From Dryas octopetala (lineage: Eukaryota > Streptophyta > Magnoliopsida > Rosales > Rosaceae), in the NCBI GenBank assembly GCA_963921425.1, contig OY992840.1:8930501-8994500 (forward strand): a stretch of 64,000 nucleotides of DNA, in the 5' to 3' direction. Under the pieces are notes generated by a model. That model was given only the letters and a program-made list of their open reading frames with translations, ran no database searches and was not told the DNA's origin. How positions within the stretch are numbered: position 1 is the first letter of the stretch; every line of letters begins with the position of its first letter. The translations under genes were made by a program, and so were the position numbers. This document shows, piece by piece, positions 46,918 to 59,910 of the stretch.

Positions 46918-47675
46918 TATTTAATGATGAGTGGAGTGACAATTTTACCCCTAAAACTAGAGGACATTTGGATTAAATTGACGGAATAGCCTTATTTAAC
47001 GCTTAAGTGAAGATTTAGTCCTAATGGATACATTTTTGAAGTCGGAGCCGTGATCTAGCTCCAACACATAAGTTGGAGTCATTTTCCTCGAATTTTCCCT
47101 TTTTTATTTGATGTTTACTTTGCTCATATTTTGACATTTCATGCTTTTATTTTTTTAATATAGGTCCTAAATTTTAAAGTTAAACCTCAAAATGATACCA
47201 TATCGGACTTTATGTCCGAAAACACAAAATAGAGAATTTTATATCATTCATTGATTGTAATTGAATGTTCTATTAGTTGATATTTTTAATTAGAGCTTAT
47301 ATTTAAAACTATGTCATTTTAAATTTCTATTTTAAGATAAAAAGTCTAAACTCTAAAACCACATTGTTTGAACGCAATACAAGCTGGACTGCTGGACCAC
47401 ATTTGGAACAAATTGAGTTTGGTCATGCCAACAATGACAACAAAGTAGGTCACGTACCAAGATTTGAGTTTGATTAACAAGTCAGCAAATCATGAGTAGA
47501 CTCCAAACTGGAGGTGTCATTGTGTGAGCAGTACAAAACCAAACGCAGCAGTCAAAGTTAATTTAAAAGAAAAGATTAATTGATGTTTCATTTCAAGTTC
47601 AAGAGCTTCAACTTCGTTGTAATCCTCTTAGTTTATGATGTTTGATTCATTCAAAGTCTCAAAAAAAACTACTTA
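46918..47675. other. spacer between two transposon relics
   Basis: No gene is recognised. Confidence 0.45.
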
Positions 47676-48344
47676 GGCCCCGTTTGGTATCATTTTGAGA
47701 AATTATTTTCAAAAAATAGGATTAATATTTAAAATTTGAATTTTAAAAATCAATTTTTATATTTTAAAAACATGTTTGGTATGAAATTGAATTTTATCAT
47801 CTCCCTTCTCATCAATGTCATCATAGCATCTAGTCTCTCAGCCAAAACAAAAAACGATCGATACCCAAAAACCATTCATGAATGATGGAAGCAGCAAAAA
47901 TCAGAGAAATTCATCCCCCCTTCTCTTCCTCCTAGATCGGAGTAACAGAAACAAAAAACAAACTGCAACAACGGCGATGTTGATCACTTTCACTGGAGCA
48001 AAATTGAAGGTTCTGTTGTTGAGATCTTCATAGACGATAACAAACTGCTTTTTCTTTGTCAAGGTTTTCAAGGCCCATTGGGAGCAGAAGAGAGATATGG
48101 AGGAGATGAAAGAACATGAGAGGCAGAGAGAAAACGATGGCAAAAACGTAGGTCGGCAGAGAGTTGGTGTAAGAAAAAAAAAATGCAAAAACGACATTTT
48201 ATTGTTTTTAGAAAATGGTTTTTTTGAGTTTTTTTTGGATATTTATTTTAAAAAATGGGTTGCCAAACACAGTTTTTCAATTTAAAAAAGAATTAGTATT
48301 TTTAAAAACAAAAAATTGTTTTTAAATCAGATACCAAACGGGCC
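47676..48344. mobile_element. Harbinger/Tourist-like element, TTA-flanked
   Basis: The left end GGCCCCGTTTGGTAT and the complement of the right end, GGCCCGTTTGGTAT, form the TIRs, and TTA lies on both flanks (47673-47675 and 48345-48347). The outer 120 bases on each side are AT-rich inverted repeats. The centre (47880-48170) is different in composition and GA-rich, with a short charged open frame that has no family match and may be captured host sequence. Confidence 0.7.
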
Positions 48345-48347
48345 TTA

Positions 48348-49869
48348 GTTTCAATAATTAGTTTGTTCAACTACTTTATCATTAAGACATAACAAGGAAT
48401 CTAAACAAATAGGTTTTTCTTTTACTTTTATTTGATTTACATTTAAATCCCGCACACACTGAGAAAATCTCTTAGAATGATATGATTTGGACTCGGTCAA
48501 CATTTTTCCTTTCAATTTAATGAAGTTCTTGTAATCTACGCCTTGAGCATAAAAGTATATTCATGAGGAAACTACCACTTTGAATAAACTCACATCCCCG
48601 AGGCTTTGTCCATAAATAATAAAATAAAAATAAAAAGGTGATTCGCATTTTATTCCCCAAATGCAAATGGAAGACCCAATTTGAGTCCAATCCCCTTATG
48701 ATTTTTCATGTTTTGGTTGAAATATATGGGGGCATGATTTTTATTTTTATTTTTTCTAATGGAGGAGTCGATCCTTAAGATAGAATTAGCTAATTCATTC
48801 AATGAATTATTCAAAATACTTACATAGATACAATAAGTGTTACATTATCATTTTTCACTCACCTAAAATTCCACAAATTCTCAATACATTATAATAACTT
48901 TATTTATTTTATCTTAAAAACGAGAAATGTGAATTTAAAACATCTTCAATATTATAGAGATAAATGCATTAAATAACTCTAGTTGAACATAAGTTCAAAT
49001 ATACATAGGTTTAAATTGCTTAAATTTCCTTAACCTTGACCTTGACAAAAGAAAAAAAAAAAAACATTATAAAGAGCATTAGAGTTGAATTCTTTCAAGT
49101 TTCCTCTCTCTAAGAAAAGTTTAAAACTATTTTGGACATAATATGAAAAGTACACAACTAAAGGGAGGACTTCATCAAACATATCAATTAGTGGTCAAGG
49201 AATTGAAAAGTACTTGCCAAAATATGTTCACACCTCATTTTAAAAGTTTATAAAAGGTATCATTTCGATCCAAACAAAAAAAATACCAATATGATCCGGG
49301 TCCGAGATAAGTAGAGAGATAATGTCACAATTATAATCATTTATTTTTTATATCACTCATTATAAAAAAATTTAAGCAAATCGTAAGTCATTTAATTATT
49401 TAACTTTATTAAATAATATACAATAAATCCCATTATTACTAAAATTATATATTTATCTAATAACAAGTTAAATAATTAGATAATTTTCAATTCAGTCAAT
49501 AATTTACACAAATAATCTTTAAAAAGTGATTTATAAAATAACCGATCATGGTAATGCACTAGAATGCACAAGTGAAAAAACACAAAGGAAAAGCTATCTA
49601 AAATTCCTCTTTAATTTGATTGCAAAAAAGAAAAAGAAATAAAGTGTATTAACACGTGCAAAAATGTGGTCGGTAAAAAAGAAAAGGGAAAGTAGTCAAT
49701 TTAGATTTATATTCCTGTTTCTAACATGATTGTCATGTTCATTGGGAAACACAAAGCAAAATCCAAAAATCCAAATCCTAAGGTTATCAAGAGTTCCTCT
49801 TTTTCCGTTTTGTTAATAAATTTGATTAGAAAAGAAGCCAAAAGAAGCAAACAGGCACACAGCCCACAA
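48348..49869. other. AT-rich spacer upstream of ACX1
   Basis: No gene is seen. A CACGTG lies near 49653 (AACACGTGCAAA), about 340 bases before the ACX1 ATG, and could serve its promoter. Confidence 0.45.
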
Positions 49870-49878
49870 TATAAATAG
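49870..49878 (+). promoter_or_regulatory. TATA box of ACX1
   Basis: TATAAATAG matches the plant TATA consensus and lies 119 bases before the ACX1 ATG, which leaves a leader of about 90 bases if transcription starts some 30 bases downstream. Confidence 0.6.
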
Positions 49879-49996
49879 TCGTTCTGTTCACACTCGCGGA
49901 CACTAATTACAAAACCAGAGCTGAGCGAGTGTTCCTTTTCAATTCTTCTCAGTCTTCCATTGATTTGGTGCTAGGGTTTTGCTGTTTCCTGTGAAG

Positions 49997-52900
49997 ATGG
50001 AGGGCGTGGATCATTTGGCGCACGAGAGGAGCAAGGCGCGCTTCGATGTTGACCAGATGAAGGTCGTCTGGGCCGGCTCTCGCCACGCCTTGCAAGTCTC
50101 CGATCGAATTGCTCGCCTTGTCGCTAGCGATCCGGTAATTCATTCTCATTTTAGCTGTTTGGTTTCCGAGAAATTGCTCGGAAAAGGTTCCGAATTTCTA
50201 TTCGACATGGCAGTGTTTGTAGCTTTTAGGCAGCAAACCAAATTTGTTCTCTCTAAATTAACTGTTATACTTTTTTTCACTAACAAAGTTAATAGTTGTA
50301 TAATAATGAATAAATTTCATTAGTTGTTTGATTGTTGAACATTTCTTATGATTTATTGGGGACGAGTCAAAAATTAGACGCAGAAAGCAATTGGGATTAT
50401 TTCTTATCTATATGTTTACTAATCTTCTTTGCTGCTGTGGATTTTTTTTATTTTTTATTTTACTGAAACTTTTTTATGTGTTTCATTTTTAGGTCTTTAG
50501 AAAGGACAATAGAACTATGCTTAGTAGGAAGGACTTGTTTAAAGACACTCTGAGAAAAGTAGCTCATGCCTGGAAGCGGATCAACGAGCTTCGACTTTCT
50601 GGTATGTTGTCTCCACCAGGGAATGGGAGTTCTTATTTTTATAGAATTATTTGTTTTATTTTTGTCTATCGTTTTCCATTCTGGTTGAATAATTCAACTA
50701 TGCTGCTATTATTGCAGAAGAAGAGGCATCCAAGTTAAGGAGTTATGTCGATCAACCAGCATATACAGATCTTCACTGGGTAAGCTCCAATTCCTTCTCT
50801 TTGTGGCATTCTAATTTGCTACATTCCCATATCCTATTTGACAGTATTTATTTACATTGAGAGACGTTGACATGCTTGTGAATTAGATATCACTTACTTT
50901 TATAATAACGTCTTCTGCGTCTAACAAATGATTGCCCTCACAATGATAAAGTAACTTTGCTGATCACTTTCTTTAATTAAGGTACTTTATCATAAGAGAA
51001 AGCAATTTAGTTTATAATGTAACTTAATATGTGAAGTTCCTCTTCAGGGAATGTTTGTGCCTGCTATTAAAGGATCAGGTACCGAGGAGCAGCAAAAGAA
51101 GTGGTTGCCGTTGGCATATAAGATGCAAATAATTGGCTGCTATGCACAGACTGAACTTGGCCATGGCTCCAATGTTCAAGGGCTTGAGACCACAGCAACT
51201 TTTGATCCACAGACAGACGAGTTCATTATTCATAGTCCTACACTGACCTCAAGCAAAGTGAGTAAATTTGTTAATGCTATTGTCTTCCTCTAATTTTCTT
51301 TTTGTGCAATTTTAGAATCTATGATAACAAGCTTTTGATGTAAAGATGTTCTTAGTTCCATTTTTTATATTATCTAGATATTGTCAAGCATAATGTTGAG
51401 TTTTGTTTCTGTTTCTCCTTGATAGAAATATCTAGATTAGGTTCTTATCATTCTTCCTTCATTGTTTTGAGTAGTGGTGGCCTGGTGGTTTGGGAAAAGT
51501 TTCCACACATGCTGTTATTTATGCCCGTCTTAATACTGATGGTCAAGACCATGGAGTGCATGGTAACTACTAAGTATACAATTGTTTGCAACTTCTTTCA
51601 TGAAATGAATGTTATATTGGTTTTAATTATATAAAATTCCTATTTTCAGGTTTCATTGTCCAACTTCGGAGTTTGGATGATCATTTACCTCTTCCAGGGA
51701 TAACAATTGGTGATATTGGGATGAAATTTGGAAGTGGGGCATACAACTCCATGGACAATGGTGTCCTAAGATTTGATCATGTGCGCATCCCAAGGGAACA
51801 AATGTTGATGAGGTATGTACTTTTAACACATTATAATCAATGATATAGGATGGCCTTTCTGATGTTTAAAAGTTTTGACTGCCCATTTTACTTAATTATT
51901 CACATAGATAGATAGGATGGCTATTCTGATATGTCTTTCAAATATGCTAGGGTTTCGAAGGTTACAAGAGAAGGAAAATACGTACAATCCAATGTTCCAC
52001 GGCAGCTACTTTATGGAACTATGGTTTTTGTGCGACAAACAATTGTAGCTGATGCTTCCTGTGCTTTATCACGGGCAGTTTGTATTGCTACTAGGTATAG
52101 TGCTGTTCGTCGACAATTTGGCTCACAAAATGGTGGTGTTGAGACACAGGTACAAAAGCCAATTGTCTCATTAAATTTGTTATCCTCTTTCATGAATTTA
52201 CAGAAGTCATTTCTTTTTGTCCTGAATATGATGTATCTAATGCTTTTGGTTCATGTTTTGCTTTAGGTAATTGACTACAAGACTCAGCAAAATAGACTCT
52301 TCCCTTTGCTGGCTTCTGCCTATGCTTTCAGATTTGTTGGTCAGTGGTTGAACTGGCTATATACGGATGTGACCCAAAAATTGCAAGCAAACGACTTTTC
52401 TACATTGCCTGAGGCTCATGCATGCACTGCGGGTTTGAAGTCATTGACTACCTCTGCAACTGCTGTACGAGATTATTGCTACCCTCGCCTCACTTTTTTT
52501 CCTTCTTTTCCTGGACATTCATTGAGCTTGTGGACTACACAACAAAGATAGCTATTTCCTATCCCATTCACAGAAGTTCACACCCTCTTTTTTTTCAGGA
52601 TGCCATCGAAGAATGCCGGAAATTATGTGGTGGTCATGGTTATCTATCTAGCAGTGGGCTTCCTGAGTTATTTGCTGTTTATGTCCCAGCATGTACATAT
52701 GAAGGAGACAATATTGTTCTACTTCTACAGGTCTGTGGATTAAGAAGCCTTGTTCTTACTTGCTTTTGACTAGACCCTTTACCTTGCCCTCTGACTTATA
52801 CCATGCCTGTTCCACTGTGCTATAAGAGCTGCTTTTGACTTGACCCTTTACCTTTTGCTTTGACTTATTCCATGCCTGTTTCTACTGTCTTAGCAAAATG

Positions 52901-55900
52901 TGCTTGTAAATTATTTTGTAATTTGCTTTTATTTTTGCATCCTCATTTAGCATTGCTGTGTATTAAGATGAACCAGGGCTCCTATATTTCATAGTTGAAA
53001 GTTGGTGGTTATTGGATGGAATTTGCTTTGTATTCATTCAGCATCAGATCCAACATACTGCTGTCAGTATTTAATTATGTGTGCTGAACTCTTTCTGAAA
53101 ATTTTCTTTTAGGTTGCAAGGTTTCTCATGAAGACTGTTTCTCAGTTGCCATCTGGTAAAAAGCCTATTGGAACAACTACGTATATGGGGCGTGCAGAAC
53201 ATTTGATCCAATGTCGTTGTAGTGTTCAAAAAGGTTGACTATTTATTTATTCTATAAGCTTTCATTACATCTTTCAATTTGTCAAACACAAGGTTGCTAA
53301 ATTATACAGAGTCTAAAAGGCAATTTGTGCTTGACTAATATGCATATGTACTTATATTGGTTTGGTATACCTTTCGAATACCTTGTAGAGTTCAACTACA
53401 TGCTTAAGTTGTTTACCTTGTATTTTCAATGGCATGCAGCTGAGGATTGGTTGAAGCCTAGTGTAATACTGGAGGCATTTGAAGCAAGGGCTACTAGAAT
53501 GTCTGTCGCATGTGCTCAAGACCTTAGCAAGTTTGCAAATCCAGAAGAGGGTTTGTGTTTTTTTGCCTCTTGTCTGAATTTGTTTGTTTTTTTTTTTTTT
53601 TCTCATTTACCTCTACTTTATTTAATGAGTAGCATAAGTATTTTCGGAAAATTTTAGGTACAGGACGCCAATTAAACCCCATCTCGCTATCCAGGATATA
53701 AATTTCACTTTGTGTCAACTAAGGACTATAACTTTCATTTTGTGTCAAGTAAGGAACTTTTGCCAACGGTGTTACATTACTGTCTAAAAATGGTCACGTG
53801 CGTGTCACGTAACCACTTTTTAGGGACAGAATTGTCAATTTGCCCCAATTGCCCTCCACCTCCAAAATAGTTTTAAAAAATAAGAAAAAACAAACTAAAA
53901 GGAAAAAAATATATATATATTCATAAACCCCTCCCCACACCCACCCACCTGACCCCTCCCCTCCCCCTCTCCGGCCACGATCTCGTCCCTCCCCGCATCG
54001 GCAACCCCCTACCTTTTAGCATCCATCTCTTTCTCCCCCCTCTTTTTTTTTTCTCTCTCTCCCCCCCCCCCCTTTTTCTCTGTCACATTTTTTCTCTCTA
54101 TGCAACTCTCTTTTTCTCATCGGCCAGGGCTCCTTGGGAAGATCCGACCACTGCACGACCTTCCCTCTCTCCATCTTGACTTGCACAATCGGCGAAATGA
54201 TTAACAACGAATAAAGGTTGCTATTTTGTACTTTTAGTGGCCCCACCAATAAAGCCCTATGTTTTGTACTTTGTAGCTTTTTTTTTTTGTTGGATTTTCA
54301 ATCCAACCTTTGATTATATAAAACTTTTTATTTGAATTTATGCTTCAATTTGATAATTAGAGAAGATACCATTTCGAATTGTTTGGGAAGATAATTAAAA
54401 TATGGGTTCTTTGATTATATTGCAATTTTCCCTATTGATATCACACTTTTGTTTGGGAGGCCAGTGAAGCCGCCGGCACCCTTTGGGTCCAGCACCAGTA
54501 GAGAGAGAAAGAGAGTTGCAGAGAGAGAAAGGGAGGGGGAGAGGAAAGAGAAGGAGAGAGGAAAAGAGAGGGAGAGGGAGAGGGAGAGAGAAGTAGAAGT
54601 TTGCAGGCAGGGGGTGCTGCCCGTTGGCCGGAGATGGGGAGGGAGGTGGGTGGGGGTGGGCTTGTCGGGGTTGGTGGGTGGGGAGGGTCGGGGGTGAGGT
54701 CTGAATGTCTGATCTTACTTTTATTTCTTTCTCTTTTTCTTTTTCTATCAAACTTTCTTTTTTCCTTTTAGCTTCATTCTTTATAATTTTTTGTTTTTGT
54801 TTGTCAAGTGCTTTATAATTTTTTGTTATAATTTAAGTGCTTGATAATTTTATTAGTTTAATTAGTTTAATTTTTATAATTATTTTTTAAGAAAAGAGAC
54901 AATTTTGTCCCTAAAAATTGTCATGTGCATGTCACGTGACCAATTTTTAACAGAATTTGTAACGCAACTGACGGAGAATCCTTACTTGATACAAAATCAA
55001 AGTTGGAATCCTCAATTGATACAAAGTGAAATTCATATCCTGAATAGTGACATGGGGTATAATCGGAATCCTCTAGCTAAATTTTTCCTAAGTATTTTTC
55101 ACCATTATCTTAAGGGAATACTTGACACAGATAGTAGAATTGTTTTCTAATCTTTGTGACACCTCATTTGGTTAATATCATTTTGCTCTAAATTTGTATT
55201 TAAACATCAACTTTTCACTTTACTTAAGTTCCATGGTCATTCATATTTCATATTTCATATCTCATATATTCTTGCTATGTCATTATGATATGTTTGTTAA
55301 TTTTGATGTGTTTCCACTTCTTCAGGCTTTGCGGAACTCTCGCCTAATTTAGTTGAGGCAGCAGTTGCTCATTGCCAATTAATTGTTGTTTCCAAGTAAG
55401 CTTCTTCCTTTCTATAAATGTCATTTGAAAAAGGTTTTGACTTCACACAATTCTTTGGGTTTGAACTCCTCCCTGTGGTACCTTTCTATAATGTCATTTG
55501 AAAAAGTTTTTGATTTTTACTGTGCTCACTAATTCAAGTGAAATGGCAGTAGGACTGTATGATGATGGTAGTCATGAAGTAATTTTTCGAAGGATGTAGA
55601 GGGAACTACTGGAAGGAAATTAAATTCTTGATGACCTATTGTTGGATTTTCCACTTTGTTAATCTTAACAAGAAGCTTCTCTTTCATGATAGGTTCATTG
55701 AGAAAGTGCAACAAGACATACCTGGGAAGGGAGTGAAAGAACAGCTGGAGATCCTCTGCAACGTATATGCTTTATTCCTTGTTCACAATTATCTCGGTGA
55801 TTTCCTCTCCACTGGCAGCATCACAGCCAAGCAAGCTTCACTTGCCAATGATCAACTTAGATCTCTATATTCCCAGGTTTGCCCCTTACGGCTTTCCTTT

Positions 55901-56178
55901 AAGTTCTACTTGTTCATTCTTTAAAGGCTGCTGTCATCTGATTAATCTATATCTTTAACTTATGCTAGCTCCGTCCCAATGCCATTGCCCTTGTTGATGC
56001 ATTTAATTACACTGATCACTACCTTGGTTCGGTTCTTGGCCGCTATGATGGTAATGTGTACCCAAAACTCTATGAGGAGGCATGGAAGGATCCTCTCAAT
56101 GACACAGTTGTGCCCGATGGCTATCGCGAATACGTCCAGCCTTTGCTGAAGAACCAACTCCGAAACGCAAGACTATGA
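49997..56178 (+). CDS. ACX1: peroxisomal acyl-CoA oxidase ACX1
   Basis: Fourteen exons: 49997-50134, 50493-50601, 50718-50779, 51048-51257, 51475-51562, 51650-51812, 51951-52149, 52267-52464, 52599-52730, 53113-53233, 53440-53550, 55326-55395, 55693-55876 and 55969-56178. They give 664 residues, the same length as Arabidopsis ACX1. The enzyme makes the first oxidation of peroxisomal beta-oxidation, acyl-CoA to trans-2-enoyl-CoA with H2O2, and acts on long-chain substrates and on the OPC chain of jasmonate synthesis. FAD-binding elements [18 protein letters not shown] and WWPGGLGK are present, and the catalytic Glu of CTYEGDN falls at residue 424. The C-terminus ends Ala-Arg-Leu, a PTS1 peroxisomal signal. 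No N-terminal targeting peptide is present. Intron 11 (1,775 bases) carries a long-TIR element. No frame break or missing key residue was found. Confidence 0.97.
53655..55079. mobile_element. 1.4 kb long-TIR element in ACX1 intron 11
   Basis: The left arm (53655-53836) and right arm (54898-55079) are imperfect inverted repeats of about 180 bases, sharing for example CAGGATATAAATTTCACTTTG on the left and the complement of CAAAGTGAAATTCATATCCTG on the right. The arms contain a tandem duplication of a TCAnnTTGTGTCAAnTAAGGA-like unit. The inside is C-rich on the left (53930-54000) and G-rich on the right (54600-54700), again complementary. There is no transposase. Long arms suggest a Mutator-like non-autonomous element, but no clean 9-bp duplication was seen. 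Confidence 0.7.
54636..54696 (+). other. G-run-rich stretch, possible G-quadruplex
   Basis: More than eight runs of three to five G separated by one to seven bases (GGGGAGGGAGGTGGGTGGGG and onward) lie on the ACX1 sense strand inside the intron element. It would be present in the pre-mRNA. A preceding purine-only GA tract covers about 54495-54600. Confidence 0.6.
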
Positions 56179-56194
56179 TTGTGATTTTGTTGCC

Positions 56195-56200
56195 AATAAA
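56195..56200 (+). terminator. ACX1 poly(A) signal
   Basis: AATAAA lies 17 bases after the ACX1 stop. A second AATAAA at 56353-56358 is at a more usual 3' UTR distance and may be the one used. Confidence 0.4.
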
Positions 56201-56614
56201 GCTAGCAACAACTACTTGCTGTCCACAATGAATTCTGATTTTAATGTAACGGAGGCTTTTCATACATAATTAGAATGTCAACTTCTAGATTATGGCAAAC
56301 AGCGGGTTTGTTTTCTTTATTGTTATGGATGAATATGGTTAACATGAGTGTCAATAAAAGCTATTCAGCAAGTTTGGTCAATCATTCTTTTTCCACCTTG
56401 GGCTGCATTTGTAGAACACATTAGTGAATGTAGGCCCATGGGTTATAATTGGCCGGCCCATGGGCCTATAATTAGTGGGCCTGTGGGCCAAGGGTCATGA
56501 GTTCGTCCGACCCTCCTATTCAAGGAGTGGGGGTCCCTGCCCAGCACATTGTGGCTAATTGGGCTGGACTAGCTAACACCCAACTAACCCATTGGACCAT
56601 AAGCCTTTTGATGA

Positions 56615-57235
56615 CACCCACTGCGAGAAAGTCTTGGGTGGGGCTGGAATGCCACTCACCTAATGAGACTTCCTTTAATTTTTTGACACCTGTTATATTT
56701 TTATCCAGCTAGACAACAGACCTTGCCTTCCTCTCTCCCCTCTCTCTCTCTCTCTCTTCATCAACACCACCACCCAACACAACCCAGCACACCCCTACCA
56801 CCCGCCGCCGGCCTTGCTTCCCCTTCTCTCTCCTCTCCCCTCTTTTTTTCCTCTTGCTTTCTCTCTTTGCTCACTCACTCTCTCCGATCTAGGTGGGGGC
56901 TGGCTGAGATGGGGCTGGGCGGGGAGGGGATGGGCCTGGGTTTAAATAGTTTCAATCATCTATTAAACTCCCTTTGGAAGATGCCATTGACCCAACTCTG
57001 TTTTTCAATATTTTTGTGGAGGGTGGTGGGGGTGTGCTGCCGTGCTAGGTCTGGGTTGTGTTAGGGTGTGTTGGCCTGGCCTGTTAGGTGGTGGTGTTGA
57101 AGAGAATGAGAGAGAGAGAGAGAGAGAGAGACTTGTCCAGCTGGACAAAATCATGACAGATGTTAAAAAATGAAAGGGAGTCTCATTAGGTGAGTGGCAT
57201 TCCAGCCCCACCGAAGACTCTCTCCACCGACTGCC
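56615..57235. mobile_element. long palindromic element downstream of ACX1
   Basis: GGGGCTGGAATGCCACTCAC at about 56640 recurs as its exact reverse complement at about 57190-57210, within arms of roughly 90-100 bases. Further inward, ACACCACCACCCAACACA (about 56765) pairs with TGTTAGGTGGTGGTGTT (about 57080). CT and GA microsatellites face each other at about 56740-56757 and 57107-57131. Non-coding, about 620 bases; family unassigned. Confidence 0.7.
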
Positions 57236-59430
57236 CCCTAATCTCTTCAAGTGATGTTCCCTCTCTCCTATTGTCCCTGTCTTTTCAAATTATGAAGGAT
57301 GGTCCATCCCTAAGATACACCCCTTGGCCAACCCAATAATGGCTGCAATCGCATTCACACGGCAGCTAGCTGTCTTAATTGTGGACCATCTCAACAACTA
57401 ATTGGCATTTCCAAAATAAAAATCTAACAAGTACCAGTTCCAAACTACATTCTCATGGACCAACCTGCCATAAACTCACCCTCCCAAACCTCCAATTTTG
57501 TTTCACAATTCTATTTCACACGTGCCAAAATTGACTTTGAGTCTTTGAGTATGCTTTCAGTGGGAGGCCTCCATTGAGAACCCTATAGTTCAGGTTCATT
57601 TTGCTCATTGTGACATGATGGGCATCAAAGCTTACTGAAGACATGTTCATGTTCATTAAACAAATGGTAATAAACTTGCATTCATCTTCAGGAAGTAATC
57701 ACAATTTCCTAATTATAAGATAAAAAATATACACATTTTATGTTACTATAATATCTCAAAAGTAATTTGCCTTTTCTTCATGATCTTATCAGGATGCTCA
57801 GATCCCATCCACCATATATGGCTAATTTCAGGTAATTATATTGTATTAGTTCATGTATGAATATATAAGAGATGTAAGGAAATGCTATTCTTTCTTACAT
57901 ATCAGATGGAAATGTTATATTATCAGTTGGCCGGGTTACTAATAGGGACTATTGATGAAATTATAATTATATCTGAATGTAAAGTTTTAAAAGAAAATTT
58001 TAGTAAAAAGACTCCAACTATACCCATATTTTTAATTGAGGATCTTGTTTTCACTTTGATTAAATTAAGGACTATAATTAAATGTTAGTCCCAATCAAAG
58101 ATTTTCGATATGAAGAATTGACAATTAGAAAGGAATTTAATTGATGTATATTGTCTATCCATCATTTTTAAGGTAATAGACATTGTAAATATAGAAATGC
58201 CCCTCAATCCCCTAGTTTCTTGTCAACCAAAACATTATTTTGACAGAATTATATTAATTGAAGGAATTAATGGCTAATTGACAATAATAACTTTTCTATT
58301 ATTGAGCTCCGTTTCAACATTGTCTTACAGAAACCCCAGCTTTGCTATCTGGCTTGTACTACAAATTAAGCATGGTACTTAAAACCAGGAAGAGCTCTGC
58401 AACCAATTATTAAGCATGGTTGAGCAAATTAAAACCATATGTACTAAAAGTTTGAAAGGAATAATAAGCAGAAGAAAATTTTAAAAAGGTGTTCAAGTTT
58501 CTATTATGAGGAAAAGAATAAGGCATTGTTGGCCTTATGAACATCACAAGACATGTCTGTGACAAAGACATGCAGATTTGATGCCTCCATGCTTATGACC
58601 AATCACAATCACATGCATATCAAGGACACTAGCTATTTTAATCTTCTGTACTCTTTATTTTGCATTCTTTGTTTTTTTAGATGAGAGAATAAATAGTTTT
58701 AACTGTAAGTAACAACATTAATTAGTTTAAGGGATCTAACTTTAATTGGTCTGTCTAATTTAGATTCCTTACCCAAATTAGAGTGATAGACACTATTATA
58801 ATCTTCAATTAATCTAATGTATTTTACTAGTCTGAGGGAAACAATATTGTTAGAATCACTGAATTTGTTAGTCACCATTTTTTTATTAAAAAATGGTATG
58901 ATAAAATTTTATTTATTCAAATATAAATTTATTTTGAATTTCCTTTATTTCTAACAAGATATCGGTATATATGTATACCTATTGATAAATTAATTATTTA
59001 ACGAACAAACTTAATGAATAAATTTGGCGGCACAACCTAGCATTATTGTGAAATACCTTGAGTGACTTCATGCATATAATATATATATATATATATGAAT
59101 ATTAGTGTACAAATAGTGTATGTGATTCATGAGTATGCCTTTACTAGTGGGTTTTTTTAAAAGTTCATTAATATATAGGTATTGGCATCTAATTTTATTA
59201 ACCAAAATCACCTAAAGCCTCATTCTTCCTTTGCGGACCACCTACCACAAACTCATTCTTCATTTGCGGACACCACACCGCCACTAGATCCCAAAATACC
59301 ATGCAGACACCACACCACCACCACTAGATCCCAAAATACAATCCGAAAATAGACATAACAAAAACATAACATGCAGACATCTTCCAAAATACCAGCATCA
59401 ACGCATCACCAAAAAACGGAAACTGAAACT
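57236..59430. other. AT-rich intergenic DNA
   Basis: No gene is recognised. A TA run lies at about 59080-59096. Confidence 0.5.
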
Positions 59431-59910
59431 GCAAATCCGCAACTCCAATAAACTGCAGTTTAAGTTCATTTTCAGTTCCAGAAAGTACAGTTTCTGCAGT
59501 TTCAGTTCATTTGCAGTTCCAGAAACTGCAGTTTTTGCAGTTTCAGAAACTAAACTAAACAAAAAAAATCAAGAACCTACTACTGATAAAGAAGCTGCAG
59601 TTTCAGTTTATTTGCAGTTAGTAACTGCAACTCCAATAAACTGCAGTTTAAGTTCATTTGTAGTTCCAGAAAGTACAGTTTCTGCAGTTTCTTTTCAGTT
59701 CATTTGCAGTTTCAGAAACTGCAGTTTTTGCAGTTTCAGAAACTGAACTAAACAAAAAAAATCAAGAACCTACTACTGATAAAGAAGCTGCAGTTTCAGT
59801 TCATTTGCAGTTCCAGAAATTACAGTTTCTGCAGTTTCAGTTCACTTGCAATTCCAGAAACTGAACTAAACAAAAAAAATCAAGAACCTACTACTGGTAA
59901 GGAAGGCACA
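59431..59910. repeat. minisatellite based on CTGCAGTTTCAG
   Basis: The block TCAAGAACCTACTACTG recurs at 59569, 59762 and 59880, so units are 193 and 118 bases. The longer unit has an extra 75-base segment (AACTCCAATAAACTGCAGTTT onward) that also occurs upstream at 59440. Inside the units, TTTGCAGTTCCAGAAA and GCAGTTTCAG motifs repeat many times in both orientations (CAGTTTCTG/CAGAAACTG), so hairpins can form. Confidence 0.85.

Noticed and set aside
54016-54751. Open frames across the CT/GA-rich core of the intron element
   Set aside because: Produced by simple-sequence composition; residues are mostly Arg/Glu/Gly or Pro/Ser/Leu.
57005-57250. Short minus-strand frame in the palindromic element
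   Set aside because: It overlaps the inverted repeat and a GA microsatellite and shares sequence with the opposite arm, so it is not a gene.
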